DNA of 64,000 nucleotides from Pseudoflavitalea sp. G-6-1-2. Its GTDB lineage: Bacteria > Bacteroidota > Bacteroidia > Chitinophagales > Chitinophagaceae. The stretch's first letter is position 1; each line of letters starts with the position of its first letter. A program made the translations under genes and the position numbers. Location of the stretch: NCBI RefSeq assembly GCF_012927185.1, contig NZ_JABBGB010000003.1, positions 682,001-746,000 of the forward strand, in the 5' to 3' direction. Below are positions 1 through 11,000 of the stretch, one piece after another. The notes below the pieces were generated by a model. That model saw nothing but the letters and a program-made list of their open reading frames with translations, was not told the DNA's origin and searched no databases.

Positions 1-1114
1 CATAATAGACCCTGTCGGCACTATCTGTATAGATTGCTCTGCTGTAAGTGTTATGCAGAGGTACATAAGATGAAGTGTTATCCGGATGCACTATTGCATT
101 ATTGACAATGATGTCGTCCTCCAATGTCTTTCCAATTGTATAATAGTTTTCAGGGCCGGATTCTGCGGGGATCTTAGCATAGATGAAGTCCGATACTTTA
201 ACAGCGAATAAACCTTGCGTACCAGTTCCAATAAAATACGTGTTGAGATCAGGACGATAAGCAATGCACAGCGGCATTTCGATGTTGAAATTGCTTAGCA
301 CGCACCTGCTATTCACTTTCCCATTGTTGTATGTGAGTTCGTAAAGACTTCCTCCGGAAAAAATGAATGCGCCCTGCTCGCACCACAATGTTTTAAAATC
401 CCCTTTGAGAAAATTTTTATTGCTGGCAATGTCTCCATCGATACGTCCTTCCAGACCAATTCCTTCATTCCAGCTTGTTATCCGGTTACCTGGCCAGATC
501 TGTAAATAATAGTAGTCGTTGAGCACCATACTGCCAACGGGCTCAATTGCATAAGGCTTCAATTTTATTGCTTTGGATCTACGGATAAACCAGGCATCAT
601 CTCCCTGGAAAAGATAGATGTCTCCGTTTTTCAAACCTCCCGGTTTTTTTACTACAGGTATTGTTTTGGTGCGGGAGATAACCTGCCACAGACTATCCAG
701 TGTGGGGTTTATTGTGATATATCCGGTAGTAACAAAGCTTAAACTGGTATCCGTTAATGCGGGTAAATAAGCATACAGGGTAGAGGAGGAGCCTATTTTG
801 ATGTTTTGATAATCGAGCCCTTGTGCCACAATGGTTCCTGCAGTATCCATCATCATGGCCACGATCCTTTCACTGTTGAGTCCTTTTATGTTCTCACTTC
901 CATAGGACTTAAAATTAGTATTGTCAAACCTCACAATTCCTGATTCTGTTGCCAGCCAGCAAAATCCACTCCTATCGAATTTAATAGCCTTAACACTGTT
1001 TTGCGGTAATCCGTTTTCCGAATTGTACTGTTTTATTACATAATTGTCTTTTTGCGGATATGCTGTGGTCTGTAAAAAAAGAAAGCAGCAAAATAACAAA
1101 AGGCCTTTTTGCAT
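1..1114 (-). CDS. Two-component-type sensor, Reg_prop propeller N-terminal part (runs off the window)
   Basis: The frame is open from the ATG at 1114 to the window edge, giving about 371 codons without a stop. The N-terminus (MQKGLLLFCCFLFLQTTAYPQ) is a signal peptide. It is followed by QYNSENGLPQNSVKAI, FDRSGFCWLATESGIVRFD and similar phrases, which are the hallmark of the two-component-regulator propeller repeats (Reg_prop) found in periplasmic sensors of hybrid histidine kinases or LuxR-type regulators in Bacteroidota. The signalling domain that would decide the class lies outside the window. An in-frame ATG at 1150 would add 12 residues (MPNTNYCSSSYR) before the signal peptide, so 1114 is preferred. 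The gene has its own promoter-like box and is separated by a hairpin from the T9SS gene upstream. The family call is fairly sure; the ligand and output are unknown. Confidence 0.75.
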   Translation of the reverse strand, partial: MQKGLLLFCCFLFLQTTAYPQKDNYVIKQYNSENGLPQNSVKAIKFDRSGFCWLATESGIVRFDNTNFKSYGSENIKGLNSERIVAMMMDTAGTIVAQGLDYQNIKIGSSSTLYAYLPALTDTSLSFVTTGYITINPTLDSLWQVISRTKTIPVVKKPGGLKNGDIYLFQGDDAWFIRRSKAIKLKPYAIEPVGSMVLNDYYYLQIWPGNRITSWNEGIGLEGRIDGDIASNKNFLKGDFKTLWCEQGAFIFSGGSLYELTYNNGKVNSRCVLSNFNIEMPLCIAYRPDLNTYFIGTGTQGLFAVKVSDFIYAKIPAESGPENYYTIGKTLEDDIIVNNAIVHPDNTSSYVPLHNTYSRAIYTDSADRVYY

Positions 1115-1170
1115 TCTGTATGAAGAAGAGCAGTAGTTGGTATTGGGCATGGGATCAGTTAAAGCTCAGA

Positions 1171-1178
1171 CAAATATA
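1171..1178 (-). promoter_or_regulatory. Probable -7 box (TATATTTG) of the Reg_prop sensor gene
   Basis: On the minus strand TATATTTG matches the Bacteroidota -7 consensus TAnnTTTG. It lies 57 bases before the chosen start. No clear TTG -33 element is seen at the expected distance. Confidence 0.45.
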
Positions 1179-1201
1179 AACTATTCACCAGTATGTAGAA
1201 G

Positions 1202-1238
1202 AAGCAGAGCTGCTGTAAAATGTACAGCAGCTCTGCTT
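1202..1238 (-). terminator. Hairpin terminator after the T9SS gene
   Basis: There is a perfect 16-bp stem (1202-1217 with 1223-1238) with a 5-base loop. It follows the stop codon of the minus-strand T9SS gene and precedes the promoter of the sensor gene. The downstream T-run on the minus strand is weak (CTTCTTC), so it may act as an insulator rather than a classical intrinsic terminator. Confidence 0.6.
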
Positions 1239-1289
1239 TCCTGCAATGCAGGATCCTGATTGATCAGGGTAGATCATTTCTATTGAACA

Positions 1290-3845
1290 TTACCTCAGTT
1301 TGGTGATCTTATAACTTGAGGAATGCCCGTCGGCAGCCATGATCACAATATGATAGATGCCTTCCGGAAGATCGGAAATGCCTATGCTTTCCTGCTGCAA
1401 ACTGCTTTTGACCTGTTTTAATAGCCTGCCCGTTACATCAGATACCTGGATGGTTTCATTCCCCGCTAATCCTTTCACTTTGATGGTATTTCTGGCCGGA
1501 TTCGGGTATACAAGAATGTTATAACCATTCATTTTCACCTGACGGATCGGGCTATGCTTCCATTTCCCATCCCGGTCTACCTGTTTCAACCTGTAGAAGT
1601 TGACGCCATTGGCCGGGTCGGTATGTTTGTACTGGTACGATATTGGGCTGACGCTATTCCCTTCTATGGCTTTCGAGGCCTGGAAGGCGATCATTTTCCA
1701 GGTGCTGCCATCAACTGAATGTTCGATCTCAAAACCCCGGTTGTTTGATTCGGAGGCAGTGGTCCAGTCGAGCACTACACCACCTGTTTGCTTTGTTGCG
1801 GTAAAATCTGTTAAGGTTACCGGTAATGCGCAGGTGATATTGAAAGCCACGGTATCCTTTCCTACACAGCCACCCAAAGGTGTTGTGATATTCCAGGCAA
1901 ACCTGTATTGACCAATAAGATCAAGATTATTGGCCGTTGTGGAACGGTTGGTGGGCGATACAATGGTTGGACTGACTCCTGCGGGACCGTCCACGAATGT
2001 CCAGAGACCAGTGCCGGCACCGGTTGAATTACCCAGTAGCGGTACAGAGTGGGTGCAGGCTGTTTGGCCAGAACCTGCATTCGAATTTATCATTTCTTCT
2101 ACGTGTACCGTGAATGTGCCTGTCAGCGATGCACCGGTGCAGCCATATTCTGCGGTCAGTATGGGACCGGCGCCCGGTCCGTTGACTGCTGTAATGCTGA
2201 ACACATAATCACCTGGCATGTTGAGATTTGAAATGGTGGTTGTTGCGCTGGTAAGACTGCGCAAACCTGTGGAAGTGTATGTAGGTGTAGCAGAGCCAGC
2301 TGGTTTACTTACTACAGCGAAATTGTAGTAGCCTCCAAATTCCTGCAAATAACTTGGATTCACCGCTCCCTTGTAAACGGCCGGAAGGGGAACAGTGGCC
2401 GATATTACAGCTCCTGCTGCAGTATAACAGGCACTGACATCCGATACTGCAACACTGGTGCGGCCATTATCGGAGATATGTATAAAATAATTCTGGTTAT
2501 TATTGCAACTTCCATTGGAGGTAATCACTGAAAATGCATATGTTCCTACTTTCCATCCTCCCGCAGGAGGTGTTACAGTTGCTATTCTGTCGTAAGTGCC
2601 TGCTCCGGACAATGCAATTGTTGGAGATCCTCCTGGTGGTGCGATACCCCTGTTTGTAACTGTTGTTACTACAGTTGCAGGATCTGAAGGATCGATACTG
2701 AAATAGAAATTTTCAGGAGTTGTAGTGCCTGCCATACTATTGCAATGGATCTCTGCGCCCGAACCCACATTTGAATAGGTCACCAGTTGTTCGGGAGCTC
2801 CATGGCCGGCAGGTTGAAAATTGACATTACGGGGTTTGATACCATTAAAATTGTAAGTCAGTGTTGGCGTTGTATGGGTTCCGCAACTGTTTGTAACCGT
2901 TAGCTGAAACTGGTAGGTGCCAGCAATGTTGGCTCCTGTAAAAAAAAGTCTTCCTTCGTCACTGATCCGGTCAAACGTAAGGTTGGCACCGGCTGGCTGG
3001 CTGATCACATTGATGGAAATGGTGGTACCGGAACCAGCTGCACCGGAAGTGTTGGTGTAATTGGTTGCCAATATGGGAGAACCGGCAGAGGGAACAATAA
3101 ATGGCGTATTGTTTCCTGCATCCCGGCACTCGGTGGTGGTGGCGGGATACAACAACACAGGGTTAGGTACAAATCTTACAATTGCAGTGTCTTCATAACT
3201 GCAGGTGTTATCGGCAGTAGTGATCCTCAGGATGGCATAATAAGAGGGATCGATCGTATGATTGGCCTTACTGATCAATGAAAACACTGGGGTAGCAGTT
3301 GTTGTATTGTCAAAAGTGGAATTGGTATTCACCGTTGTACTATACCTCCTCCAAGAATAAATATTCACTGCCCTCCATGAACCTGTAAACCCAGCTGGTA
3401 TCACACCAGCAAGCGGGGTTGTACCAGTGGTTGCACAGACATTGGTTATATCCGGTCCGGCTGTAAAACCCGCAGGGCGTGGATGTGCGGTGATGGTAAC
3501 CGTTGAAATAGCAGTGCCGGTTCCACAGGCGCGGGAAAGCCGGAATACATAATTACCGTCGGTAGTCATTCCCGTAACATTCGTTATCAGTGAATTGGGG
3601 GTGGCAATAGTGGGAACCACTGGTCCGGATAAAAATGTCCAGACAGGTGTTCCGGCGCCTGTTGTGCCGCTTTCTGTTCCTGTTAAAGTGGTGGAAGAGC
3701 CACAGACGGTCGCATTTCCGCCTGCGTTTATCGAGCAATTCTGAGCTTGTGAGGTTGGTGCACTAAAAATGAAAAAAAGTAGAAGTAGACCTGAAATGAT
3801 TTTTTTTAAGAAGTTTCTTTTAAAATGTGATTTCTTGGTAAACAT
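1290..3845 (-). CDS. T9SS-secreted multidomain surface protein (Ig/PKD-like repeats)
   Basis: A protein of 851 residues from the ATG at 3845. This start is chosen because it is followed by a basic stretch and a hydrophobic signal segment (LLLLFFIFSAPTSQAQ); upstream in-frame starts at 3887 and 3917 would only add a hydrophilic tail. The body is Gly/Thr/Ser-rich with repeated phrases of the type AGSGQTACT and GTGLWTFVDGP, typical of PKD/SprB-like or Ig-like repeats in gliding and adhesion proteins. Near residue 660 comes the LPVTLTDFTA...NRGFEIEHSVDG module that precedes many sorting domains. The last ~75 residues (ILVYPNPARNTIKVKG ... GIYHIVI ... KITKLR) are a type A T9SS C-terminal domain. 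It starts 31 bases after the response regulator gene and may be co-transcribed with it. The binding target is unknown. Confidence 0.85.
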   Translation of the reverse strand: MFTKKSHFKRNFLKKIISGLLLLFFIFSAPTSQAQNCSINAGGNATVCGSSTTLTGTESGTTGAGTPVWTFLSGPVVPTIATPNSLITNVTGMTTDGNYVFRLSRACGTGTAISTVTITAHPRPAGFTAGPDITNVCATTGTTPLAGVIPAGFTGSWRAVNIYSWRRYSTTVNTNSTFDNTTTATPVFSLISKANHTIDPSYYAILRITTADNTCSYEDTAIVRFVPNPVLLYPATTTECRDAGNNTPFIVPSAGSPILATNYTNTSGAAGSGTTISINVISQPAGANLTFDRISDEGRLFFTGANIAGTYQFQLTVTNSCGTHTTPTLTYNFNGIKPRNVNFQPAGHGAPEQLVTYSNVGSGAEIHCNSMAGTTTPENFYFSIDPSDPATVVTTVTNRGIAPPGGSPTIALSGAGTYDRIATVTPPAGGWKVGTYAFSVITSNGSCNNNQNYFIHISDNGRTSVAVSDVSACYTAAGAVISATVPLPAVYKGAVNPSYLQEFGGYYNFAVVSKPAGSATPTYTSTGLRSLTSATTTISNLNMPGDYVFSITAVNGPGAGPILTAEYGCTGASLTGTFTVHVEEMINSNAGSGQTACTHSVPLLGNSTGAGTGLWTFVDGPAGVSPTIVSPTNRSTTANNLDLIGQYRFAWNITTPLGGCVGKDTVAFNITCALPVTLTDFTATKQTGGVVLDWTTASESNNRGFEIEHSVDGSTWKMIAFQASKAIEGNSVSPISYQYKHTDPANGVNFYRLKQVDRDGKWKHSPIRQVKMNGYNILVYPNPARNTIKVKGLAGNETIQVSDVTGRLLKQVKSSLQQESIGISDLPEGIYHIVIMAADGHSSSYKITKLR

Positions 3846-3876
3846 AAGCCAAGGTTTGATATGGTGACGGTAGGTA

Positions 3877-4554
3877 TCATAATTCATCCAATTGAATAAT
3901 GCCGTTCTGCAATGCAAACTTGATAACCCCTGCTAAATTCCTGGCTCCGATACGTCTGGTTATGCTGCTCCTGTATTGCTCTACGGTGCGTTCAGACAGA
4001 TATAAATGACTGCTTATTTCTTTGTTGGTCATTTGTCTGCACAATAATCTTATCAGCTCAATTTCCTTTCCGGAAAATTTTGTATTGGCTATCAGATGCC
4101 TGATGGTATGGTCTTCATCGGAGTTTGAAAAGCGGTTCAGTATATGCGCCCGCGCCTCGCTGCAGAAATAATCCCTGCCTTCCATCAGTATTTGAATGGC
4201 CCGTATGAAATCATCGTCATTCTCTTTTTTTATCACATAACCGTTGATCCCGGATTGGAACATTTTTACGATCGTTTCCGCGGAATAGGTATAGGAATAT
4301 GCCAGTACTCTGGTTGAAGGGATCTTGTATTTCAGTTCCCTCACCAGTATCTCACCCGTAGTGTCTGGAAGGGAATAATCAACGATGATCAGTTTAGGGA
4401 AGTGCTGCAGGGCTTTACTCATGCCGCTTGCCCCGTCATGCGCCATATAGAAATTTTCAAAGAGATCTCCTATCAGCAATTTTATGCCATTGGCCACCAT
4501 CTTATGATCATCTATGACTAATACTGAATTGTATTTTGCCTGTTTATTTTCCAT
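3877..4554 (-). CDS. LuxR/NarL-family response regulator
   Basis: A protein of 225 residues. The receiver domain (residues ~8-125) shows the acidic pair DD15-16, the phospho-acceptor Asp59 in IIVDYSLPDTTG and the conserved Lys in VIKKEN. The C-terminal LuxR-type helix-turn-helix (residues ~160-225) contains FSGKEIELIRLLCRQMTNKEI and LYLSERTVEQYRSSI. The ATG at 4554 (MENKQAK) was chosen because the upstream in-frame extension (MRWLRITPISSYP) is not receiver-like. No kinase is adjacent; the nearest is the 7TMR-DISM HisKA_3 kinase about 7 kb away, which belongs to the class that normally partners NarL-type regulators. The T9SS gene follows by 31 bases, so control of surface proteins is plausible but inferred. 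Confidence 0.9.
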   Translation of the reverse strand: MENKQAKYNSVLVIDDHKMVANGIKLLIGDLFENFYMAHDGASGMSKALQHFPKLIIVDYSLPDTTGEILVRELKYKIPSTRVLAYSYTYSAETIVKMFQSGINGYVIKKENDDDFIRAIQILMEGRDYFCSEARAHILNRFSNSDEDHTIRHLIANTKFSGKEIELIRLLCRQMTNKEISSHLYLSERTVEQYRSSITRRIGARNLAGVIKFALQNGIIQLDEL

Positions 4555-5082
4555 TGGGTAGGATGATATAGGGGTTATTCTGAGCCATCGCATACACTTG
4601 CTGCAGAGCTACCAGAGGTAAGAGTATAATCAACAGGGAAATACAGGTCATGCAGAGGTAGGTTATGGATATATACCAGACAAATCTAATGAAATAACGC
4701 TATGGTACTCCGCAGTATATAATTAATTGAGTATGGGAGTTGAACAATTACTATACCTTTTTTTGAAGGAATACGCAGTTGATTCCTGCCGATTAACCCA
4801 TGATTTTTTGTGGCCTCCCGGCTGAGCGTAACGGGAAACCCTGATCGAATGCGGCATTTGCAGAAAAAATCATTTGTGGGATTTTTGCTGCTTTTCCTGC
4901 ATCGAAATTGTTAGGGGATATCCTTTATTTCGATCTACGGGTTTACTATTATGTGGATTGTTCAGTTTGCAGCTTCAGGTATTACTGTATCTGAAAGCGA
5001 ATCCTCATAATATGTCTAGTTTTAATACGAAATCTATTTTCGGACGGCTATTATCCATTTTCCTTTTCTAATTCCATCTTCT
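4555..5082. other. Intergenic region between divergent genes
   Basis: About 530 bases with no convincing gene. It is A/T-rich around 4680-4760. It contains two copies of CAGAGGTA (4613-4620 and 4653-4660), read as TACCTCTG on the minus strand, which resembles the -7 box with one change. No terminator or RNA gene was seen. Confidence 0.4.
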
Positions 5083-8000
5083 ATGTACAAAAAATTGATC
5101 TGCTCTTTCGGGCTGGCAGGCATGTTGCTGCCATCCCTGTCCGTAAAAGGACAATCACCCGGCGGCGTTTCTGCAGCAGCCTGGTACCGGGCTGATATTA
5201 TTTCAGGATTGTATACAGACAATGGTACCACTCAGGTATCCGACAACAGTCCGGTTTACAGGTGGAACGAATTCACCAACAAAGGATTTAATTTATTGCA
5301 GGCATCTTCCGGTGCAAGACCGGTCTACTCCAATGCCACTACCCTGGCAAATTTCAACCCAACCCTAACATTTGATGGCAGTAACGACTGGATGCAGTTC
5401 ACTGCCGGAACTGGTATCAATATAATCGACAGAGCCGAAGGCACATTGTATGCAGCCGGCTTTATGAATGTTCAGAAACGCAATGGCCTGCTGGGTTTTC
5501 ATCCTTCCATGGATTATCCCGGCCTGCATACTTTTGCATCTAACTTCAATCTGCTTTTCTTTACCGGCGGACCGGGCTATCAGGGACAAAGCTCAGCACC
5601 CATGGCAGCCAGGTCTTTTTTCACAGCAGGAGCAGGCTGGAAGAACGGAGCAGGAGCATCTGCCGGTTATGCAGCAGCTACTGTATCACTGAATGGCAAC
5701 AGAACCGACTATTCGGGCAGCCAGCTCCAGAATGCAAATCTCTCCACGGGTGCCCGCGACCTACGGATCGGAGGAGATAATAATTACGGCGCTTTCAGCG
5801 GCCAGTTGAATGAGATCCTTGTTTTTGAAGACAAACTAACTACCACTCAGATGGACCAGGTAGAAACTTACCTGGCAATCAAGTATGGTACTACCTATGC
5901 CAATGGAAGCAGGGATTACAGGAACTCAACAAATGCCACCGTGTGGAATGCCACTGCCAATGCCGGCTGGCGCTACAATATTGCGGGTATAGCCCGGGAT
6001 AATAACGGAGCGTTATATCAGAAACAATCCTGGAGCACCAATGAAGGGCGGCAGGTACTCATCGGCGTTGGATCGCTCGCCAATACAAATGCAGGCAACA
6101 CAGGCAGCCTTACTGATGGGCAGTACCTGATCTGGGGCGATAATGGTCTTGCAAAAACAGCCACCGTTGCCATTCCCGGGATCACGGGTATCAGCCACAG
6201 GTTTGCGGCCACCTGGAAAGTGCAGAATGTGGGAGCTGTTGGCACAGTACGTGTTGCATGGCCCAAAAGCCTCATCAACCTGAAACTGATCCAGAGCTCT
6301 GATGCGGTATTTGATGCAACTGATATTGTTTCGGATATGGCTTCCAATGAAACAACTATCAATGGCATTGTTTATAATTATGTTGATGTAACTCTTGCGA
6401 ATGGACAATTTTTTACTTTCGGTGCGAAGATTCCTGCTCCCGGTGGAGTAGTGGACGGATTGCTGATGTGGCATAAGGCCAATGACGGCGTAGTGACTTC
6501 AGGAGCAAAAAATAAATGGCAGGATGTTTCAGGCAATGGCAGAGACGTTACCCAGAACAACAATGCAACCTATCAGCCTTTGCTGGTTACAGACAATGCT
6601 TACAAGGCCGATAACAAAACCTATAATTTCAACTTCAATCCCTTCTATTATTTCGATGGGACCAATGATTTCTTCTACAGAGAAGGGGATCTGTATTTCC
6701 CCACCATCAATAGTGCCGGTTCCACATACGGTGTAATGTTCAACTCCGGCAGAGGTGGCTGGAACACGCCTTACGGATGGGCTGATGATGATCCCAATTT
6801 CTTCAGGTGGGATGAACGATACGAATTGTGGAGAGATAACGGACGTGCTATCATGACAACCGATATGGATGCACGTACACTGCCTGCCAACATCGGAGGG
6901 ATGTCGTGGCGGGGAAATGGTATCAATGGCGTCTACATGAACATCAATGGTAAAACGTACAGCTCCACTACCACACATATCGGAACATTGAACGATAACA
7001 GAACTCCGCCCAACTTTGCCATCGGATCAGAAGGGCATAATGTAAAGGGAACTGGCAATGAGCAACATCAGGGAGGTATCTCCGAAGTATTCGCTTACAG
7101 TGTGGACCATCAGAATTCAGGGGGGAATGAAAAGCAAAGGATCAACTCCTACCTCGCTGTCAAATATGGTATCACGCTGAAAACGGAAGACGGAACATCC
7201 GTGCCCAATTACCTGAACAGTGCTTCCGCCATTGTGTGGAATGCCACCACCAATGCCGGTTATAACCACAATATTGCCGGTATTGCCAGGGATGAAAGCA
7301 GCGCCCTCCATCAGAAACAATCACAAAGTAATGAGGCCGGTCAGCAGGTACTGATTGGAACTACCGGTCTGGCCAATACGAATGCATTAAATGCTGTTCA
7401 GTTAACAATGAGTCAGTGGCTGGTTTGGGGAGATAACGGGCTTTCCCGATCTCCATCGCACGCCTTCAATCTCCCCGGCCGCCCTGGATTGAACCTTCGT
7501 TTTCCTGCAATCTGGAAAGTGCAGGTCACTTCATCTGCACCCACAGTTCGTGTAGCATGGCCACAGGGTATTTCCAATCTCCACCTGGTTCAGAGTTCCG
7601 ATGATGTGTTTGATGAATCAGATGTATTTACGGATATGACTGTCAACACAACTACCATCAACGGAGTAGGGTACAATTATGCGGATGTTACGCTTTCCAA
7701 CGGACAATATTTCACTTTTGCCGGTTATGTTGTAGGTCCGGGTAATGTAGCTTCTGCTGCCTGGTACCGTGCAGATGCAGACGGTCAGTTATTCTCTGAT
7801 GCAGGGACTACAGCAGTTACCGACGGACAGGATGTTCAGCAATGGAATGAATACCGGGGTACGGGACATAATTTCGGTCAGTACGCAGGCCAGCAACGTC
7901 CTCGTTTCTCCAACGCAACAACTCTGGCGAATTTCAATCCAACCGTTACTTTTAATAATAATGCACGCTTATATTACAATCCGGATATTGCAAATCAGGT

Positions 8001-11000
8001 AATCGACAGAGCGAATGGATCGCTGTATGCTGCAGGGTATGTAAATACCCTCACACAGACAGGTTTCTTTGGATTTAATGAATCCAATGATGATGCGGGG
8101 TTACACATATTCGGCCCACAAAACAAATTGTTGTTCTATACAAGAACGGGCTCTGCATACACGGGATATAGCAGCAATGCATTTGCCAGCAAATCATATT
8201 TTACTGCAGGAGCAGGGTGGCAGAATGGAACCACTTACCTCGATAATGCCACTGTATCACTGAACGGTATCCGCACTGAATACACAACCACAGATAATAT
8301 TCTGAATGTATTGAATACGGATAATAATGGCCGTGACATGATGATGGGGCTTGATGGTAATACTGGTGCATTGAACGGTCAGCTGAATGAACTGGTGGTT
8401 TTTGAACACAAATTGGATGTTGCGGAAATGGATCGCGTAGAAACATACATGTCCATTAAGTATGGAACTACTTTTGCCAATGGAACACGCGATTATAAGA
8501 ATTCAATGAATGGTACCGTATGGAATTCCACATTGAATAACGGATATCACTATAACATTGCTGGTATTGGCCGTGATGAACTTGGCTCTTTATCACAAAA
8601 GCAATCATGGAGCACCAACGCAGGCAGACAGGTGCTGATCAGCACTACTGGCCTGGCCAATACCAATGCTACCAACACCGGTGTATTATCGAACGGTCAG
8701 TACCTGGTATGGGGCGATAATAACCTGGCCAAAGCACCCTCTGTAGACATAACTGGTATAGCTGGCATCAATAAGCGCTTTGCAGCTATCTGGAAAGTTC
8801 AGAACACCGGCAGTGTCGGTAATGTACGCGTAGCATGGCCAAAAGGGCTTACCAATATGAAGCTGGTGCAAAGCCCTGATGCAGTGTTCGATGCCACTGA
8901 TGTATTCACAGACATGGCAGGAGCACAAACTGTTAATGGAGTGGAATATGCCTTTGTGGATGTTACATTAACCAATGGGGTGTATTTTACCTTCGCAGCT
9001 TTTGTTCAGGCACCCGGTGGTGTAACTAACGGACTGAGTCATTGGTACAGGGCAGATAAGCTCACTGAATCTGCAGGAACCGGTACCAGCCTGATAAAAT
9101 GGACTGACTTCACTTCCGGCGTTGTTGCAGCCCAGCTTGGAACAGGTGCACTGCCTCAATTCAAAACCGGAGATTCCGCTTATTTCAACTTCAATCCCGG
9201 TATCAATTTTACAAATGCCAATCAGTCGCTCGGCAATATTGCAGAACCAACGCTCTCGTCTACTGACTTTGACATTTTCACATTAACGAAGGAGGGAATG
9301 GGCGGTACCAGGTTCTTTAATATAGGTATGAATAATACCACACTCAATGGAACTAACTGGGATCACCCTGGCTTATATGCCAGCGGTACGGTAGCAAGAA
9401 GAGATAATACGGGAGGTGCCCTTGTAGTTCCAAATCCTGGGAACATTAACTTCCTCTCCAATGTTTCCAGCATCATGTATCATCGTTTTACCAATACCTC
9501 AATGAGTAAAGGGCTCAATGGAAATGTTATGGGAACAGCTTCCACGCATTCTGCCAGAGGGCCTGTAACCGGAGGATTTATTTTCGGTTCCAATGCTGTT
9601 GATGTAGCCAATGGTGACGACGCAGGCTTCACCGGCAATATCGGTGAGCTGATCATCTATGGAAACGGAACCATTACAGCCGCGGAAAGGAATAAGGTTG
9701 ATGCTTATCTGGCAATTAAATATGGTGTTACCCTCCATAACAGCAATAACTACACTACTTCGCAGGATGTAATTGTGTGGGATGCTGCTGCCAATTCCGG
9801 TTTCTACAATAACGTGGCAGGCATTGGTCACGATTTCAACTCAGCCCTGCTTCAAAAGCAAAGCAGGAGCCAGCATGCAAACACCAATGGACAGGTGATT
9901 CTGGCGCTGAACGCTATCGCTCCAACCAATGAGGCCAATACCAGCACAATTGCTGATGGTAAATTCCTGATCTGGGGAGATAACGGCAATACGCAACCTA
10001 TGTCCAATACCTCCGGCACCTACACTGCATTCAGCTATGCAGGCAGCATCAATAACGGGCGCCGTATGAACCGCGTTTGGAAAGTGCAGAACACCGGTAT
10101 TGCAGGTCAGTTGTTCATTCGCTTCCCGCAGGCTTCAGTAGGCACTACCACGCTCACAAACGACGCCTGTGCAGACTATGCCATCATCTTTGCCGATGAT
10201 GCAGGTTTTACCACCAATGTTACTGCAGTAGCTCTTACATTGAACGGAACAAACTATGAGGCCACACACAACTTCCCCAATGGAGCCAGCTATTTCACTT
10301 TCGGAAGAGTAACACCGTTAAGTACAGGAACTGTATATCTGCCAGAAGTTGTAGAGACCACGGGTGAATACAATGATAATTGCGGAACAGGGGAATGGGC
10401 GCACTTCAATAAGGCCGGAGATGCAACACAAAAACTCCTGGGGCTTTCAGGTCTTACCAGCACGCAACTGAATAACCTGGATGTAACCATCACTCCTGAA
10501 GGTGTGAACTATAGCGGGCCGGTTCATACGTCTAACCTGATGCCGCGCATTGCATCGGTTGTTGATAATAATGCTTCTCCGCTTTCTACGGGTAAAATAA
10601 GGATCTATTACAGTGCAGATGAAATGAATGCAACCAATGTTCCGGCTGCATTAACCAGTGGCTGGTTCAGGTATAACGGTAATGCGGATGATGTGATCAC
10701 TGATGTGTATGCAGACGGCCGTTTCACCGGAGGAAAAGCTCAGGCAATTGCTCCCAATGCCTCCGGCGTAGAAGATGGAATTTATTATGTAGAGTTCCAT
10801 AATGTTCCTCTGGGTTCCAGCTTCGTTTACCTGTCATCCACAGAAAATCTGAGTGCAGTACTTCCGGTTACGCTGCTGTCATTTACTGCTCAGGCAGCAG
10901 GGGAGGCAGTAACGCTTAAATGGACCACCGGAAGTGAACAAAATAATAAAGGATTTGAAATAGAACGAAGCGCCGATGGCAATAACTGGAGCAGCGTTGG

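Noticed and set aside
5158-10312. CRISPR-like or tandem DNA repeat
   Set aside because: The repetition is at protein level with units of about 1.3 kb in one continuous reading frame; no short regular direct repeats with spacers are present.
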